32,877 bases of DNA from G020353355 sp050116155 (GTDB lineage: Bacteria > Desulfobacterota > Desulfobacteria > Desulfobacterales > JAHEIW01), in the NCBI GenBank assembly GCA_050116155.1, contig JASFPE010000006.1:1-32877 (forward strand), in the 5' to 3' direction. Of this stretch, positions 1 through 7,973 are shown one piece after another; positions within the stretch are counted from its first letter, which is position 1; each line of letters starts with the position of its first letter. Both the position numbers and the translations under genes were made by a program. The notes beneath the pieces were generated by a model, which worked only from the letters and a program-made list of their open reading frames with translations, was not told the DNA's origin and searched no databases.

Positions 1-1410
1 TGTGCTTCCCTGGTCGGGTGTGCTTTTCACGGAAATATCGCCACCATGGGCGCGGGCTACCGTGCGGGCAAAACTGAGACCCAACCCGGTACCATTTTGT
101 GATCGGCTGGGATCGCATCGATAAAAGCGCTCAAATATGTAAGGAAGATCTTGCTGGGATATACCGATGCCTGTATCTTTTACTGCTATAGCCACCTGTT
201 GGTGGCCGTCCTCAAAAACAGTGACATCCACCCTCCCATCTGACGGCGTATAGTTGATCGCATTATCGAGCAAATTGGCGATCATTCGTTGAATTAAGCG
301 GATATCGCCAAAAATTCTGAAACTTTGGCTGACATGGCAAACCATGGTCAATGCTTTATCACCGGCTGCCGACTGAAACAGGCCACAGGCATCACTCACT
401 ACACGTGATATATCGAGCTCCTTTCTTTCTAGCTGATCGACACCCGCTTCGGTTTTGGATATAAACAACATGGTGTTAATCATATCCAGCAGCCGATCAC
501 ACTCTTCAATGGTGCTGGCGGCCATTTCGCCATATTCCGTTAGCGAAGCCCCGGTGGTCAAGCTAACTTCGGATAGGCCCCGAATACGGGTAATGGGGCT
601 TTTGAGATCATGGGCGATATTATCGCTCATCTCTTTGATTCCGGTTACCAGCGTTTGAATGCGATCCAGCATATGATTGAAGGTGATCGCCAGTTGATCG
701 ATTTCATCTTCCCGTTTTTCCACCGGAACCCGCTCTTGAAGACTGCCATTGGATATCCGTCGTGCGGTTTGTGTCACTTTTTCAACACCGGCCAGCGCAC
801 GCCGGGCCATAAACCATCCAACGATGGCTGCCAGAAAAAATAGGATCGCCATGGTGGCGATAAAGATTTTGCGAAAGACTTCGATCACCCGGGTATAGTT
901 TTCCATGGATTGTCCAAGTTGTAAGATCACACTTGGACTCAACAGAATATAGAGAACCCGAATCTGGTGCCGACGATCCGGTGTTCTAATGGTATCCAGC
1001 ACCGGCTGGTTGTCATCCAGTAATTGATTGATGGCCTTGCGTTCAATACCGATATCTCTCCAATAGGACATGTTGGAGGACGAAAAAACGACGCCGGTAG
1101 GATATAAAAACCGAAAAAAAATCTTCTTTTCACCGGCCGCCTGCGCCTCGAGTACAGCCTGTCGCTGGGCGGCTTCAATACCACGTGTGTTTCGGATGGA
1201 CGCAAGGGCACGTGCTTCCTCCAACAGGTCCTGATCGGTACGATCTCGAATCACGGTGGTGATCAAAAGATAGAAAAAAAGAAAGGCGACACAGGATGAA
1301 ACCAGAAAGATACCGGCGTACCAAAGGGTTAACCGGAAGGCTAGGGTATGACGGATAGCCGGCAGGCTTTTTTTTAATCCGAATATATTGTGAAAATTAT
1401 TGAGTGACAT
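1..1410 (-). CDS. Sensor histidine kinase, HAMP type (C-terminus cut by window edge)
   Basis: This is an inner-membrane sensor kinase that should autophosphorylate on histidine and pass phosphate to the response regulator encoded just upstream. Reading from the ATG at 1408-1410, 470 residues are open to the window edge and no stop is reached. I see a first membrane segment near residues 31-53, a periplasmic sensor stretch of about 125 residues, a second membrane segment near 182-201, then a HAMP linker. The H-box reads NIAHDLKSP with His267. Further on come the N-box (NLLDNAINYT), G1 (DTGIGI), F-box (FERFYR) and G2 (NGTGLGLS), so the ATPase core is essentially complete and only a short tail should be missing. 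The ribosome site before the ATG is weak. The gap to the regulator holds a REPIN-like hairpin. The signal sensed is unknown. Confidence 0.9.
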   Translation of the reverse strand, partial: MSLNNFHNIFGLKKSLPAIRHTLAFRLTLWYAGIFLVSSCVAFLFFYLLITTVIRDRTDQDLLEEARALASIRNTRGIEAAQRQAVLEAQAAGEKKIFFRFLYPTGVVFSSSNMSYWRDIGIERKAINQLLDDNQPVLDTIRTPDRRHQIRVLYILLSPSVILQLGQSMENYTRVIEVFRKIFIATMAILFFLAAIVGWFMARRALAGVEKVTQTARRISNGSLQERVPVEKREDEIDQLAITFNHMLDRIQTLVTGIKEMSDNIAHDLKSPITRIRGLSEVSLTTGASLTEYGEMAASTIEECDRLLDMINTMLFISKTEAGVDQLERKELDISRVVSDACGLFQSAAGDKALTMVCHVSQSFRIFGDIRLIQRMIANLLDNAINYTPSDGRVDVTVFEDGHQQVAIAVKDTGIGISQQDLPYIFERFYRCDPSRSQNGTGLGLSFARTVARAHGGDISVKSTPDQGST

Positions 1411-1461
1411 TATTTTCTTTATTAAGAAGAGAACAAAAAATCGCCCGACATGATTGATTTC

Positions 1462-1524
1462 TCGCGGCTGGAAGCCGCTCCCACTGTTCGATGATAAATC
1501 TGTGGGAGCGGCTTCCAGCCGCGA
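1462..1524. repeat. REPIN-like pair of inverted palindromic repeats
   Basis: A 23-base arm at 1462-1484 is repeated as a perfect inverted copy at 1502-1524, separated by 17 bases. Each arm is itself a small hairpin: GCGGCT, a 3-base loop, then AGCCGC. The arms end in a CCCAC/GTGGG tail. This two-REPs-facing-each-other arrangement is what defines REPINs in pseudomonads, and the GTGGGAGCGGCTTCC core resembles REP sequences known there. It sits in the gap between the response regulator and kinase genes of one operon. It could fold in the mRNA and lower kinase expression relative to the regulator (inference). Confidence 0.8.
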
Positions 1525-1568
1525 TTAAAACGAACCCACCTGTTGTCGGTTACTTTATTAATCCATTA

Positions 1569-2246
1569 TTAAACTTCCGGTTTTAAGACATATCCCACGC
1601 CGCGGACGGTGTGAATCAATTTGGTTGGATATCCCTTATCAATTTTTTCCCGCAATTTGTAAATACGAGATTCGACCACATTGGTCTGGGGGTCAAAATG
1701 ATAGTCCCAGACATGCTCCATAATCATGGTTTTGGAAACAACCCTTCCGGCATTGCGCATTAAATACTCCAGCAACGAAAACTCCAGCGGTTGAAGCTCG
1801 ACCTTTTTTTCAGATCTCAAAACCTCACGGGTAATCAAATTCATAGAAACATCGCCCACTACCAAGCGGGTGGGCTCGGTCTGGTCGGTGCTTCGCCGAA
1901 TCAGCGCCTGGATTCGCGCCAGCAATTCGGAAAAAGCAAAGGGTTTGGTCAGATAATCATCTCCACCGGTCTGCAGCCCCTTGACACGATCGTCAACAGT
2001 GTCTTTGGCGCTTAAAATAATCACCGGTATTTTCTTCTTTTCCTGCCGCATCTTCTCGATCAATGCTAACCCATCCAATTTGGGGAGCATGATATCAATC
2101 ACCGCGGCGTCATAAGGCTCTGTCAATACCAAATGTAGTCCGTCTTCGCCGTTTGCGGCATGGTCAACGGCAAACCCCTCCGCCTTAAGGCCTTTGACGA
2201 TAAACGCGGCAATCTTTTGATCATCTTCAACCAGCAAAATTCTCAT
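1569..2246 (-). CDS. OmpR/PhoB-family DNA-binding response regulator
   Basis: This cytoplasmic transcription factor has 225 residues, the normal length for an OmpR-type regulator. The N-terminal receiver shows the acidic pair Asp8-Asp9, the phosphoacceptor Asp51 in VIDIMLPKLDG, Ser79 and Lys101 in the LTKPF motif. The C-terminal winged helix (about 128-222) ends with the typical HTVRGVGYVL. It is first in an operon with the histidine kinase that follows 158 bases downstream, so the two are almost certainly a cognate pair. A good sigma70-like promoter with a palindrome in its spacer lies about 60 bases upstream. It resembles CusR/QseB/CopR-type regulators, but the target genes cannot be told from the window. 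Confidence 0.93.
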   Translation of the reverse strand: MRILLVEDDQKIAAFIVKGLKAEGFAVDHAANGEDGLHLVLTEPYDAAVIDIMLPKLDGLALIEKMRQEKKKIPVIILSAKDTVDDRVKGLQTGGDDYLTKPFAFSELLARIQALIRRSTDQTEPTRLVVGDVSMNLITREVLRSEKKVELQPLEFSLLEYLMRNAGRVVSKTMIMEHVWDYHFDPQTNVVESRIYKLREKIDKGYPTKLIHTVRGVGYVLKPEV

Positions 2247-2309
2247 AGCAAGTATTACCAGATTAAGAACCTGAAAGATGTACTAGAAAAATTAATCCTA
2301 TGAATCCAT

Positions 2310-2338
2310 ATTATAATGGCTTAAGCCACGGCACTCAA
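2310..2338 (-). promoter_or_regulatory. Sigma70-like promoter with palindromic operator candidate, for the two-component operon
   Basis: On the minus strand a TTGAGT box (2333-2338) and a perfect TATAAT box (2310-2315) are separated by 17 bases. The spacer holds a perfect 12-base palindrome, TGGCTTAAGCCA (2317-2328). Transcription would begin about 55 bases before the regulator's ATG. A palindrome between -35 and -10 is a typical repressor position; it could be an autoregulation site, but OmpR-type proteins usually bind direct repeats, so the binding protein is unknown. Confidence 0.55.
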
Positions 2339-2455
2339 GACACATAACAGTTGATCACACTTGCAGTTTCGATTCTTGTGTTCTTAACTCCATGTGCCAT
2401 GCACCCTGCCATTTCGTTTGTACCCAACGCTTTTGAAATTCACACCATTGGGCCT

Positions 2456-3385
2456 TTAACCCTGAACCCTAAGCCTGCCACATATAGCAACCCACTGGTC
2501 CTTAGTTGCACTCTCAAGTATTTCAAATCCGATGTCCTTCATTTTGGCAACAACAAGATCTTTATTTTCCTCCAATATTCCGGAGCAGACAAAAACACCT
2601 TTTTCATTTATGACTGGCTGAATATCATCCAGCAGGCCTAAAATTACATGGGTTAAAATGTTTGCTGCAACGAAATCATACTTCTTTTCGATCCCTTCTA
2701 CAAGATTACCAGTATAAAGCGAAAAAAATTTCCGGTCAATTTTGTTCAGCATAAGGTTTTTTTTGGCAATTTCCACGGCAATGTCATCCTTATCTACCCC
2801 GCAAACCATGACAGCGCCCAGCTTTGCCGCAGCAATCATCAATATTCCAGAACCGGTGCCCAGATCCAAAAATGTGTCTCCATCTCTAAAATAGGTTTCC
2901 ATCATCTCAAGGCACAGGACCGTAGTCGGATGGGTCCCGGTTCCAAATGCCATCCCCGGATCTAATTCGATAACGATATCATCCGGATGGGCCTGGTAGT
3001 CCCGCCAGGTCGGTTTAACAACCATAAGCCGACCGATTTTCTGGGGCCAGAAAAACGCTTTCCAGGCTTCGGCCCAATCTTCCTCATCACGTTCTTTGTA
3101 GCTGAGCCGGTAAGTCAATCCGAGCTTGTTTTTTACTTGCTCCAACTTTTCGACTAACATTGAGCATTTTCTTTCCGTCCGGCGGTCTTTTGGGAAGTAT
3201 CCGGTAACTGCGGGACTGCCGGATCGCACCACGGCATCTTCCGCCCATTCATCGTCGGATTCGAGATCCGGATCTTCAATGACCACCCCCTGCAAATCAA
3301 ACCCGTAGAAGATATCGGCAATCAAATCGGCAGCTATATCTTTATCCGTATGATCAAATACGATTTTTGCTTCAATCCATTTCAT
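2456..3385 (-). CDS. prmA: Ribosomal protein L11 methyltransferase
   Basis: PrmA is a cytoplasmic SAM-dependent enzyme that trimethylates ribosomal protein L11. At 309 residues it is slightly longer than the usual 290-300. The N-terminal substrate-recognition domain is followed by the family hallmark DPGMAFGTGTHPTT (142-155), the SAM-binding motif FLDLGTGSG (172-180) and the active-site loop beginning NILTH (242-246). The last residues, RVQG and the stop, are encoded by a GGGTTCAGGGTT repeat that recurs elsewhere in the window, so the extreme C-terminus may have been altered by repeat insertion. It is transcribed divergently from the Ada/AlkA fusion. Some homologs are misannotated as general methyltransferases, but the DPG and GTHPTT signature is specific. 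Confidence 0.93.
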   Translation of the reverse strand: MKWIEAKIVFDHTDKDIAADLIADIFYGFDLQGVVIEDPDLESDDEWAEDAVVRSGSPAVTGYFPKDRRTERKCSMLVEKLEQVKNKLGLTYRLSYKERDEEDWAEAWKAFFWPQKIGRLMVVKPTWRDYQAHPDDIVIELDPGMAFGTGTHPTTVLCLEMMETYFRDGDTFLDLGTGSGILMIAAAKLGAVMVCGVDKDDIAVEIAKKNLMLNKIDRKFFSLYTGNLVEGIEKKYDFVAANILTHVILGLLDDIQPVINEKGVFVCSGILEENKDLVVAKMKDIGFEILESATKDQWVAICGRLRVQG

Positions 3386-3441
3386 TGCTAACTATTTGAC
3401 ATTAAAAAATAATTGTCCTAATTTCAAGGCATTTCAGATTA

Positions 3442-3526
3442 TGAGAAAAAGAAGCCTCACGCAAAGATTTTTTTAGCAAATTATTAAGCTTTTCTTTGCG
3501 GCTTTGCGTGAAGAAATTGTTTCTCA
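3442..3526. repeat. Imperfect palindromic repeat, CTTTGCGTGA family, copy 1
   Basis: The arms TCACGCAAAG (3457-3466) and CTTTGCGTGA (3502-3511) are exact inverted copies. The flanks TGAGAAA (3442-3448) and TTTCTCA (3520-3526) also pair. The inner sequence shares AGCTTTTCTTTGCG with a second copy at 14382-14456, so this is an interspersed family and not a local hairpin. It lies between the divergent prmA and glycosylase genes. Confidence 0.7.
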
Positions 3527-3585
3527 ATAAAAACAAAATTTCATGATTCTGGAATAATTAGCAGACCTATGCTACTTTTTATTTT

Positions 3586-4662
3586 ATGAAACACAAACAA
3601 TTTATCGGTGTTAAAACCACAAAAATCTATTGTCTGCCTTCCTGTCCGGCCGGGGCGCCGTTGCCGAAAAATATCGTTTATTTTGAAACGGCCAGACAGG
3701 CTGAAAACAGCGGTTTCCGCCCGTGTAAACGCTGTTTCCCGGATTTTCCGTATGGGAAATGGATTGACAGAGGCTCCTCGGTATTTTTGAAGCCCCCGAA
3801 AGAATTTGATTTTTCACAATGCCTGAAATTTCTGGCAAGATCTTTTAAAGAACCATGCCATGTGATTGCAGAAGACACTCTCTTCAAGTTATTAAAATTC
3901 GACGATAAACCTATTCTGTTGAAAATTCAAAGACCCGATAGTCGCTATCTTGGCATCGACTTTTTAACTCCTCGTCCCAAAAAATTTATCCGTGCTAAAG
4001 TGGCAAAATATGTGTGGCAATGGTTTGATTTGGAAACCAATCTCAAGCCCTTCTACCGGATGGCCAAGAACGATTCTGTTTTAAAGCATATTGCAAAAGA
4101 ATTTTTCGGGCTTCGCATTTTGGTCATACACGATTTATTTGAAGCCCTTTGCTGGGCCATAATAGGACAGCAAATCAATCTTGAATTTGCCTATACGTTG
4201 AAGCAGCGTTTCGTAGAGAATTTCGGTGAGAAATTTCATTATGATAGAAAAATATTTTATTTGTTTCCGACGCCCCAAACTATATCCCAACAGGCTGTCG
4301 GGGACTTGAAGCGCCTCCAATTTACCGGGAAAAAGTCAGAATATATCATTGAACTTGCCGGCAAATTTAAAAATAACGAGATAACTAAAAATGCGTTGCT
4401 CAATGACGATAACTTTGAAACAGCCCGCAGAAAATTGATGCACTTACGGGGTATCGGAAAATGGTCGACAGATTATGTCTGCCTGAGATGCTTGGGAGAT
4501 CCCGCCGCTTTACCGGTCGATGATGTTGGCCTACAAAATGCCATCAGGCAGCAGTTAGGCTTAAATGAAAAACCAACTCCCGAAGAAATTCTCCGATTTT
4601 CAGCCGGATGGAAGAATTGGCAAGCCTATGCAGCCTTTTATTTATGGAGATCGTTGATATAA
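3586..4662 (+). CDS. Ada-type zinc domain fused to AlkA-type DNA-3-methyladenine glycosylase
   Basis: This 358-residue DNA repair protein should excise alkylated bases. Residues 1-53 match the Ada metal-binding domain, with the four cysteines Cys16, Cys20, Cys47 and Cys50 spaced as in Ada (TTKIYCLPSC and GFRPCKRC). No AraC-type helix-turn-helix follows. Instead the protein goes straight into an AlkA-like N-domain and a helix-hairpin-helix glycosylase domain, with LRGIGKWSTDY (287-297) and the conserved aspartates Asp312-Asp313 in LPVDDVGLQ, one of which is the catalytic residue. The Ada domain begins about ten residues late compared with Ada proteins. There is no other in-frame start codon before the upstream stop at 3559-3561 and no clear ribosome site, so translation may be weak or leaderless. 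Known Ada-AlkA fusions usually carry the AraC domain between the two parts. Confidence 0.85.
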   Translation: MKHKQFIGVKTTKIYCLPSCPAGAPLPKNIVYFETARQAENSGFRPCKRCFPDFPYGKWIDRGSSVFLKPPKEFDFSQCLKFLARSFKEPCHVIAEDTLFKLLKFDDKPILLKIQRPDSRYLGIDFLTPRPKKFIRAKVAKYVWQWFDLETNLKPFYRMAKNDSVLKHIAKEFFGLRILVIHDLFEALCWAIIGQQINLEFAYTLKQRFVENFGEKFHYDRKIFYLFPTPQTISQQAVGDLKRLQFTGKKSEYIIELAGKFKNNEITKNALLNDDNFETARRKLMHLRGIGKWSTDYVCLRCLGDPAALPVDDVGLQNAIRQQLGLNEKPTPEEILRFSAGWKNWQAYAAFYLWRSLI

Positions 4663-4680
4663 AATAAAGGTTCCCGGTTC

Positions 4681-4711
4681 AGGGTTCAGGGTTATCTTAA
4701 CTCTGAACCCT
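4681..4711. terminator. Hairpin between convergent genes, made from the GGTTCAGGG repeat
   Basis: Bases 4681-4694 pair with 4698-4711 (about 14 pairs including one G-T) around a 3-base loop. The stem consists of the repeated unit GGGTTCAGGGTT and its inverse. It fills the 56-base gap between the stop codons of the glycosylase and the radical SAM gene, so it could end transcription from both sides. There is no long T-run on either side, so termination strength is uncertain. Confidence 0.5.
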
Positions 4712-4718
4712 TGAACGG

Positions 4719-6032
4719 TTATTTAAACTTCTCCTTGGGTGGGTTGAAGTAGCCGTGTTTCAGCTTCGGAAATTGCTGCCGCACGCGATTCATCAAATTC
4801 TGTATGCCCAGTGGTTTTCCATGCTTGGTTTGGTCATTCATCGTTATCCAATAACGCGCTGGATCAAAATTCAGATTTCGCCACTGGATCATATGAATCG
4901 GATAGCGGGTTAAAAATCGAATCAGGGCACCGGCTTCCTCGGGGCTGTCTGTAAATCCCGGAAAGTTCAAGTAATTTATAGCCACAAACTTCTTGCACTC
5001 GAGGGCCAATTCGATACTCTTCAAAACATCTGAAAAGCCATATCCTTTGGGTCGGAAATAGGCGTCATAGCATCTTTGGCGGAAGCTGTTGATGCTGATC
5101 CGGATACTATCGAGGCCGGCAGCACACAGCCGTTTTACGGTATTCGGCAGACTACCATTGGTGTTCATGTTGATGGTTCCCTGGTGTGTTTGGGCTCGAA
5201 TTTGTCGTATAGCGGGTTCGACAACAGGGGCCGCCAGCAGGGGATCCCCTTCGCAACCCTGTCCAAAACTAACAATGCTTTTTTTCACACGCCCTATATG
5301 CGCCAAGGCAACTTCAGCAATTTCATCAGAAGATGGCGTAAATCCAATGCGATCCTGGCTGCATGTTATCTGACTATTCTCCTGCAGTGACAGGCAGCCG
5401 ATACAACGGGCATTGCAATGTTGCGCAGTCGGCAGGGGGGCTTCATAGCGTCCTAAAAAAAAATTCTTCCCGGCCGGACATCCATATTCAAGGGCACATT
5501 TTTCAAGATGGGCCCTCAATTTGTTTTCAGGCATCTGTTTGCGTAACCTTTCGACGCCGGCAACCACATCAGCGCGTTTCATCTGCCGAAGGTCCTGGCG
5601 GGGTTCCGGATCCACCTGCACCACTGCCGTCCTGAAACGTCCGCGATACCATCCAACCGCGCCATAGGAAAATAAAGGAAGGCATCGGGCACTTTTGATT
5701 TCCCGAAAAGCACTAGCATGTGTGATCACATAACCGGGAGAATTGAAAGCTGCTACCGGATAAATAGGCTCTTCCGGGGTATAGGGATTTTTCTGCAATG
5801 TTTCCATCTTGCGTGTGTCCAAATTAAACATTATCGGCTTTCGATCAGGTAAACGCATCAATTCGCTGCCATACGGAATACTGCAGGTCTGGCTTACCGA
5901 CAGGGGCTGCTGTGTTTGTGCGGCCATGCCGACAGCCGCGTAACCCTCCAGTTCAAAAATCTCACCGGCTTGATTGGCAACCAGGGCGGTAATCAGCCTG
6001 TTCTGCTGATTTGCTGATTTTTTTAATTTCAT
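4719..6032 (-). CDS. Radical SAM protein of unknown function
   Basis: The protein has 437 residues. The radical SAM cluster motif is Cys206-x3-Cys210-x2-Cys213 (CNARCIGC), lying unusually far in, after about 200 residues. Downstream, FGQGCEGDPLL fits the SAM-binding GGE-like motif and INMNTNGSLP the next strand of the barrel. The N-terminal 200 residues belong to no domain I recognise, but contain two more cysteines (Cys179, Cys185) shortly before the cluster that could hold a second iron-sulfur centre. The gene ends against the glycosylase gene and has no obvious operon partner, so the substrate is unknown. MoaA- or anaerobic ribonucleotide-reductase-activase-like roles are possible but not supported. 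Confidence 0.85.
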   Translation of the reverse strand: MKLKKSANQQNRLITALVANQAGEIFELEGYAAVGMAAQTQQPLSVSQTCSIPYGSELMRLPDRKPIMFNLDTRKMETLQKNPYTPEEPIYPVAAFNSPGYVITHASAFREIKSARCLPLFSYGAVGWYRGRFRTAVVQVDPEPRQDLRQMKRADVVAGVERLRKQMPENKLRAHLEKCALEYGCPAGKNFFLGRYEAPLPTAQHCNARCIGCLSLQENSQITCSQDRIGFTPSSDEIAEVALAHIGRVKKSIVSFGQGCEGDPLLAAPVVEPAIRQIRAQTHQGTINMNTNGSLPNTVKRLCAAGLDSIRISINSFRQRCYDAYFRPKGYGFSDVLKSIELALECKKFVAINYLNFPGFTDSPEEAGALIRFLTRYPIHMIQWRNLNFDPARYWITMNDQTKHGKPLGIQNLMNRVRQQFPKLKHGYFNPPKEKFK

Positions 6033-6050
6033 TTAACCTCAAATATAAGA

Positions 6051-6256
6051 CTTGATGTTTTTGTAAAAAGTCCCAATCCCGTCACTCCGGCGAACCCCGG
6101 ATCGGGGTCCGGGGCAGGCGCCGGAGTCCAGAAGCTATTGAAATGACTGGATAGCGCCAAAGCTTCACTGCGTGCCCGGCTACCGGATCAAGTCCGGCAC
6201 AAGCTTCGCCGGAATGACAATAAATTAATTTTTTGACTTTTTACGAATTCATCAAG
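6051..6256. repeat. MITE-like palindromic element of about 206 bases
   Basis: The ends form imperfect terminal inverted repeats: 6051-6072 against 6235-6256, 19 of 22 positions matching, both containing GTAAAAAGTC or its complement. Inside, GTCACTCCGGCGAA near the left end is mirrored by TTCGCCGGAATGAC near the right (13 of 14). The core is rich in CCGG/GGCCGG words. It has no coding capacity. Elements of this kind, with CATTCCGGCGAA and TTTTTACGA ends, are familiar in deltaproteobacterial genomes (from memory, not searched). It fills most of the 311-base gap between the radical SAM gene and the MFS gene; nothing else is evident there. Confidence 0.75.
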
Positions 6257-6343
6257 CTTGGAGCTGGTAAATTTGTAATCAAGGCGTTTTTAAAAAAGCG
6301 AGCCCACTGAGCCGCATTAGCAAATTGCGATCAAACAACCCCG

Positions 6344-7648
6344 CTAGCTTTGTGAAGGTGATATGATCTGACCCGGAACACGCCGCACCTTGCGGGGAGA
6401 CGCCCCCCAGATGGCAGCACCTGCCACGGCGTGCCATCCGATTGCCATTAAAAATGCATCCTCGTAACTTTGGGTTAATTCAAAAATCCAACCACCCAGC
6501 CAGGGGCCGATGGCGCCTCCAACGGCAAAGCTAAACCACACAAAGCCCAGGGTAGCCCCTACCCTGGGCCCCTGGAAAATGTCCGTGGCTGTGGCAGCAA
6601 TGGTAGGCGCACATAACCCGAAGCTAAAACCAAGGGTTATTGCATAGCAGTAAAGCATCCAGGACTGGGATGAATTCTTCATGAACATCAGAACAAATAT
6701 GCCGGAAATTCCGATCACGGTTCCGATGGTCATGGTGCTCTCGCGCCCAATGCGATCAGACACAGAGGCCGCCAGAGAGCCAAAAGCAAATAAAATGCCG
6801 AACAGGGATAAAACCGAAGAAGCATAGATTCTTGAGTAGCCCAAGTCGGTAGCGAATGCCACATGATGGGCCACCATGATATGTTGCGAGACCCCCCACA
6901 TCGAAAATGCTGACAGACATAGCAGCCAGAAGCGGCCGGTTCTCATGGCATTGGGCAACAGCCACTCAACAGCCGCCCAAGCGTGATCCACTACCTGTAC
7001 TGTTGCCGTTTCAGATATTGTGAGATTCTCTTTAGTCTTTATCACACCATCAGATACAAGTCCTTTTTCCCGGGGATGATACCGAACGACAAGGATTATT
7101 AAAGGCAACATAAGACCAGAAAGCACGACGCTTTCGATCACGAATGTTGTTCGCCAGCCTGCGCTTTCAATCAGGAATGCAATGGCTGGATACCAAGCAA
7201 AGGCGGCTCCGCCACCGAAAAACAGAAGCGAGAAGGCCAGACCCCGCTTGGTTTCAAACCAATTCCGCAACACGGTGGTAAATGGCACGGCACCAATGAG
7301 GCAGAGTCCGGCGCCAGTGAGGACGCCAAAACTCAAATAGAAATGCCAGGGCTGGCTGCCCCACCCGGATAGCGCTAAACCCATAGATAATAGGATGGTT
7401 CCAGATGCCATGGTTTTGCGCGGACCGATTCTATCTACCAGGTTTCCCGCCAAAGGGGCAACGAAACCATAAATCAGCAAGTGGACCGACAGCATGATAG
7501 CGGTGGTATCCCTGGGCCAACCGAACTCCGTTAACAGGGCAGGGAAAATAACGGAGAAGGAATAACGGGCCCCATAGCCAAGGGCATAGGAAACTATCCC
7601 AGCCGCGACAATAAACCATCCGTAAAAAATGAAAGGCCGTTTTTTCAT
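6344..7648 (-). CDS. Major facilitator superfamily transporter (monocarboxylate/OFA-like)
   Basis: This inner-membrane secondary transporter has 434 residues with about twelve hydrophobic segments. The MFS loop signature is seen twice: NLVDRIGPRKT after segment 2 and SVSDRIGRES in the second half. The start YGWFIVAAGIVSYALGYGARYSFSVIFP resembles the oxalate/formate antiporter and monocarboxylate group, so a small organic acid is a likely substrate (inference). I chose the ATG at 7646-7648. An upstream in-frame TTG at 7667-7669 lies inside an interspersed repeat and is unlikely. Neither has a good ribosome site. Both flanks are repeat elements, which hints that the gene sits in a rearranged spot. 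Confidence 0.85.
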   Translation of the reverse strand: MKKRPFIFYGWFIVAAGIVSYALGYGARYSFSVIFPALLTEFGWPRDTTAIMLSVHLLIYGFVAPLAGNLVDRIGPRKTMASGTILLSMGLALSGWGSQPWHFYLSFGVLTGAGLCLIGAVPFTTVLRNWFETKRGLAFSLLFFGGGAAFAWYPAIAFLIESAGWRTTFVIESVVLSGLMLPLIILVVRYHPREKGLVSDGVIKTKENLTISETATVQVVDHAWAAVEWLLPNAMRTGRFWLLCLSAFSMWGVSQHIMVAHHVAFATDLGYSRIYASSVLSLFGILFAFGSLAASVSDRIGRESTMTIGTVIGISGIFVLMFMKNSSQSWMLYCYAITLGFSFGLCAPTIAATATDIFQGPRVGATLGFVWFSFAVGGAIGPWLGGWIFELTQSYEDAFLMAIGWHAVAGAAIWGASPRKVRRVPGQIISPSQS

Positions 7649-7660
7649 AGGAGCTTGTTT

Positions 7661-7905
7661 AAATAACAAATTCCAAGCACCAAATTACAAACAAATCTCA
7701 AATTCCAATATTCAATGACCAAAACAAGGGCTTGCAACGAACTCCATTCGGTCCGCCTGTGACTTGAACTCAGGCCAAAAGTAGCTAATGGCTGAAGGCA
7801 GCCTAGTCTACTTTCGAACTTCGGTTATGATGATTTGTTTCGATCATTGGAGATTGGAATTTGGATATTATTTGTCATTTGTTATTTGGTGCTTGGAATT
7901 TTTTC
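7661..7905. repeat. Palindromic interspersed repeat, AATTCCAAGCACCAAA family, copy A
   Basis: The left part (7661-7726) contains ATTCCAAGCACCAAATTAC and ATTCCAATATTCAATGACC. The right part (7846-7900) is its imperfect inverse, ending TTTGGTGCTTGGAATT. The centre, about 120 bases, is unrelated unique sequence. A close copy of the left part occurs at 20931-21015. This element fills most of the 325 bases between the MFS gene and the end of the PEP-binding gene; no gene is seen in it. It lies directly upstream of the MFS start, so it may influence that gene's expression. Confidence 0.75.
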
Positions 7906-7973
7906 ACTATTAAGAACGCAAATAAACTTAAACATCCAATTCAAATTAATGCATATATTTATGGAACACAACA

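Noticed and set aside
2351..2641. Plus-strand frame of 96 codons against the end of prmA
   Set aside because: Most of it is antisense to prmA, with no recognisable features.
7649..7669. In-frame TTG at 7669 as start of the MFS gene
   Set aside because: It lies in an interspersed repeat, and the ATG at 7648 begins the conserved part.
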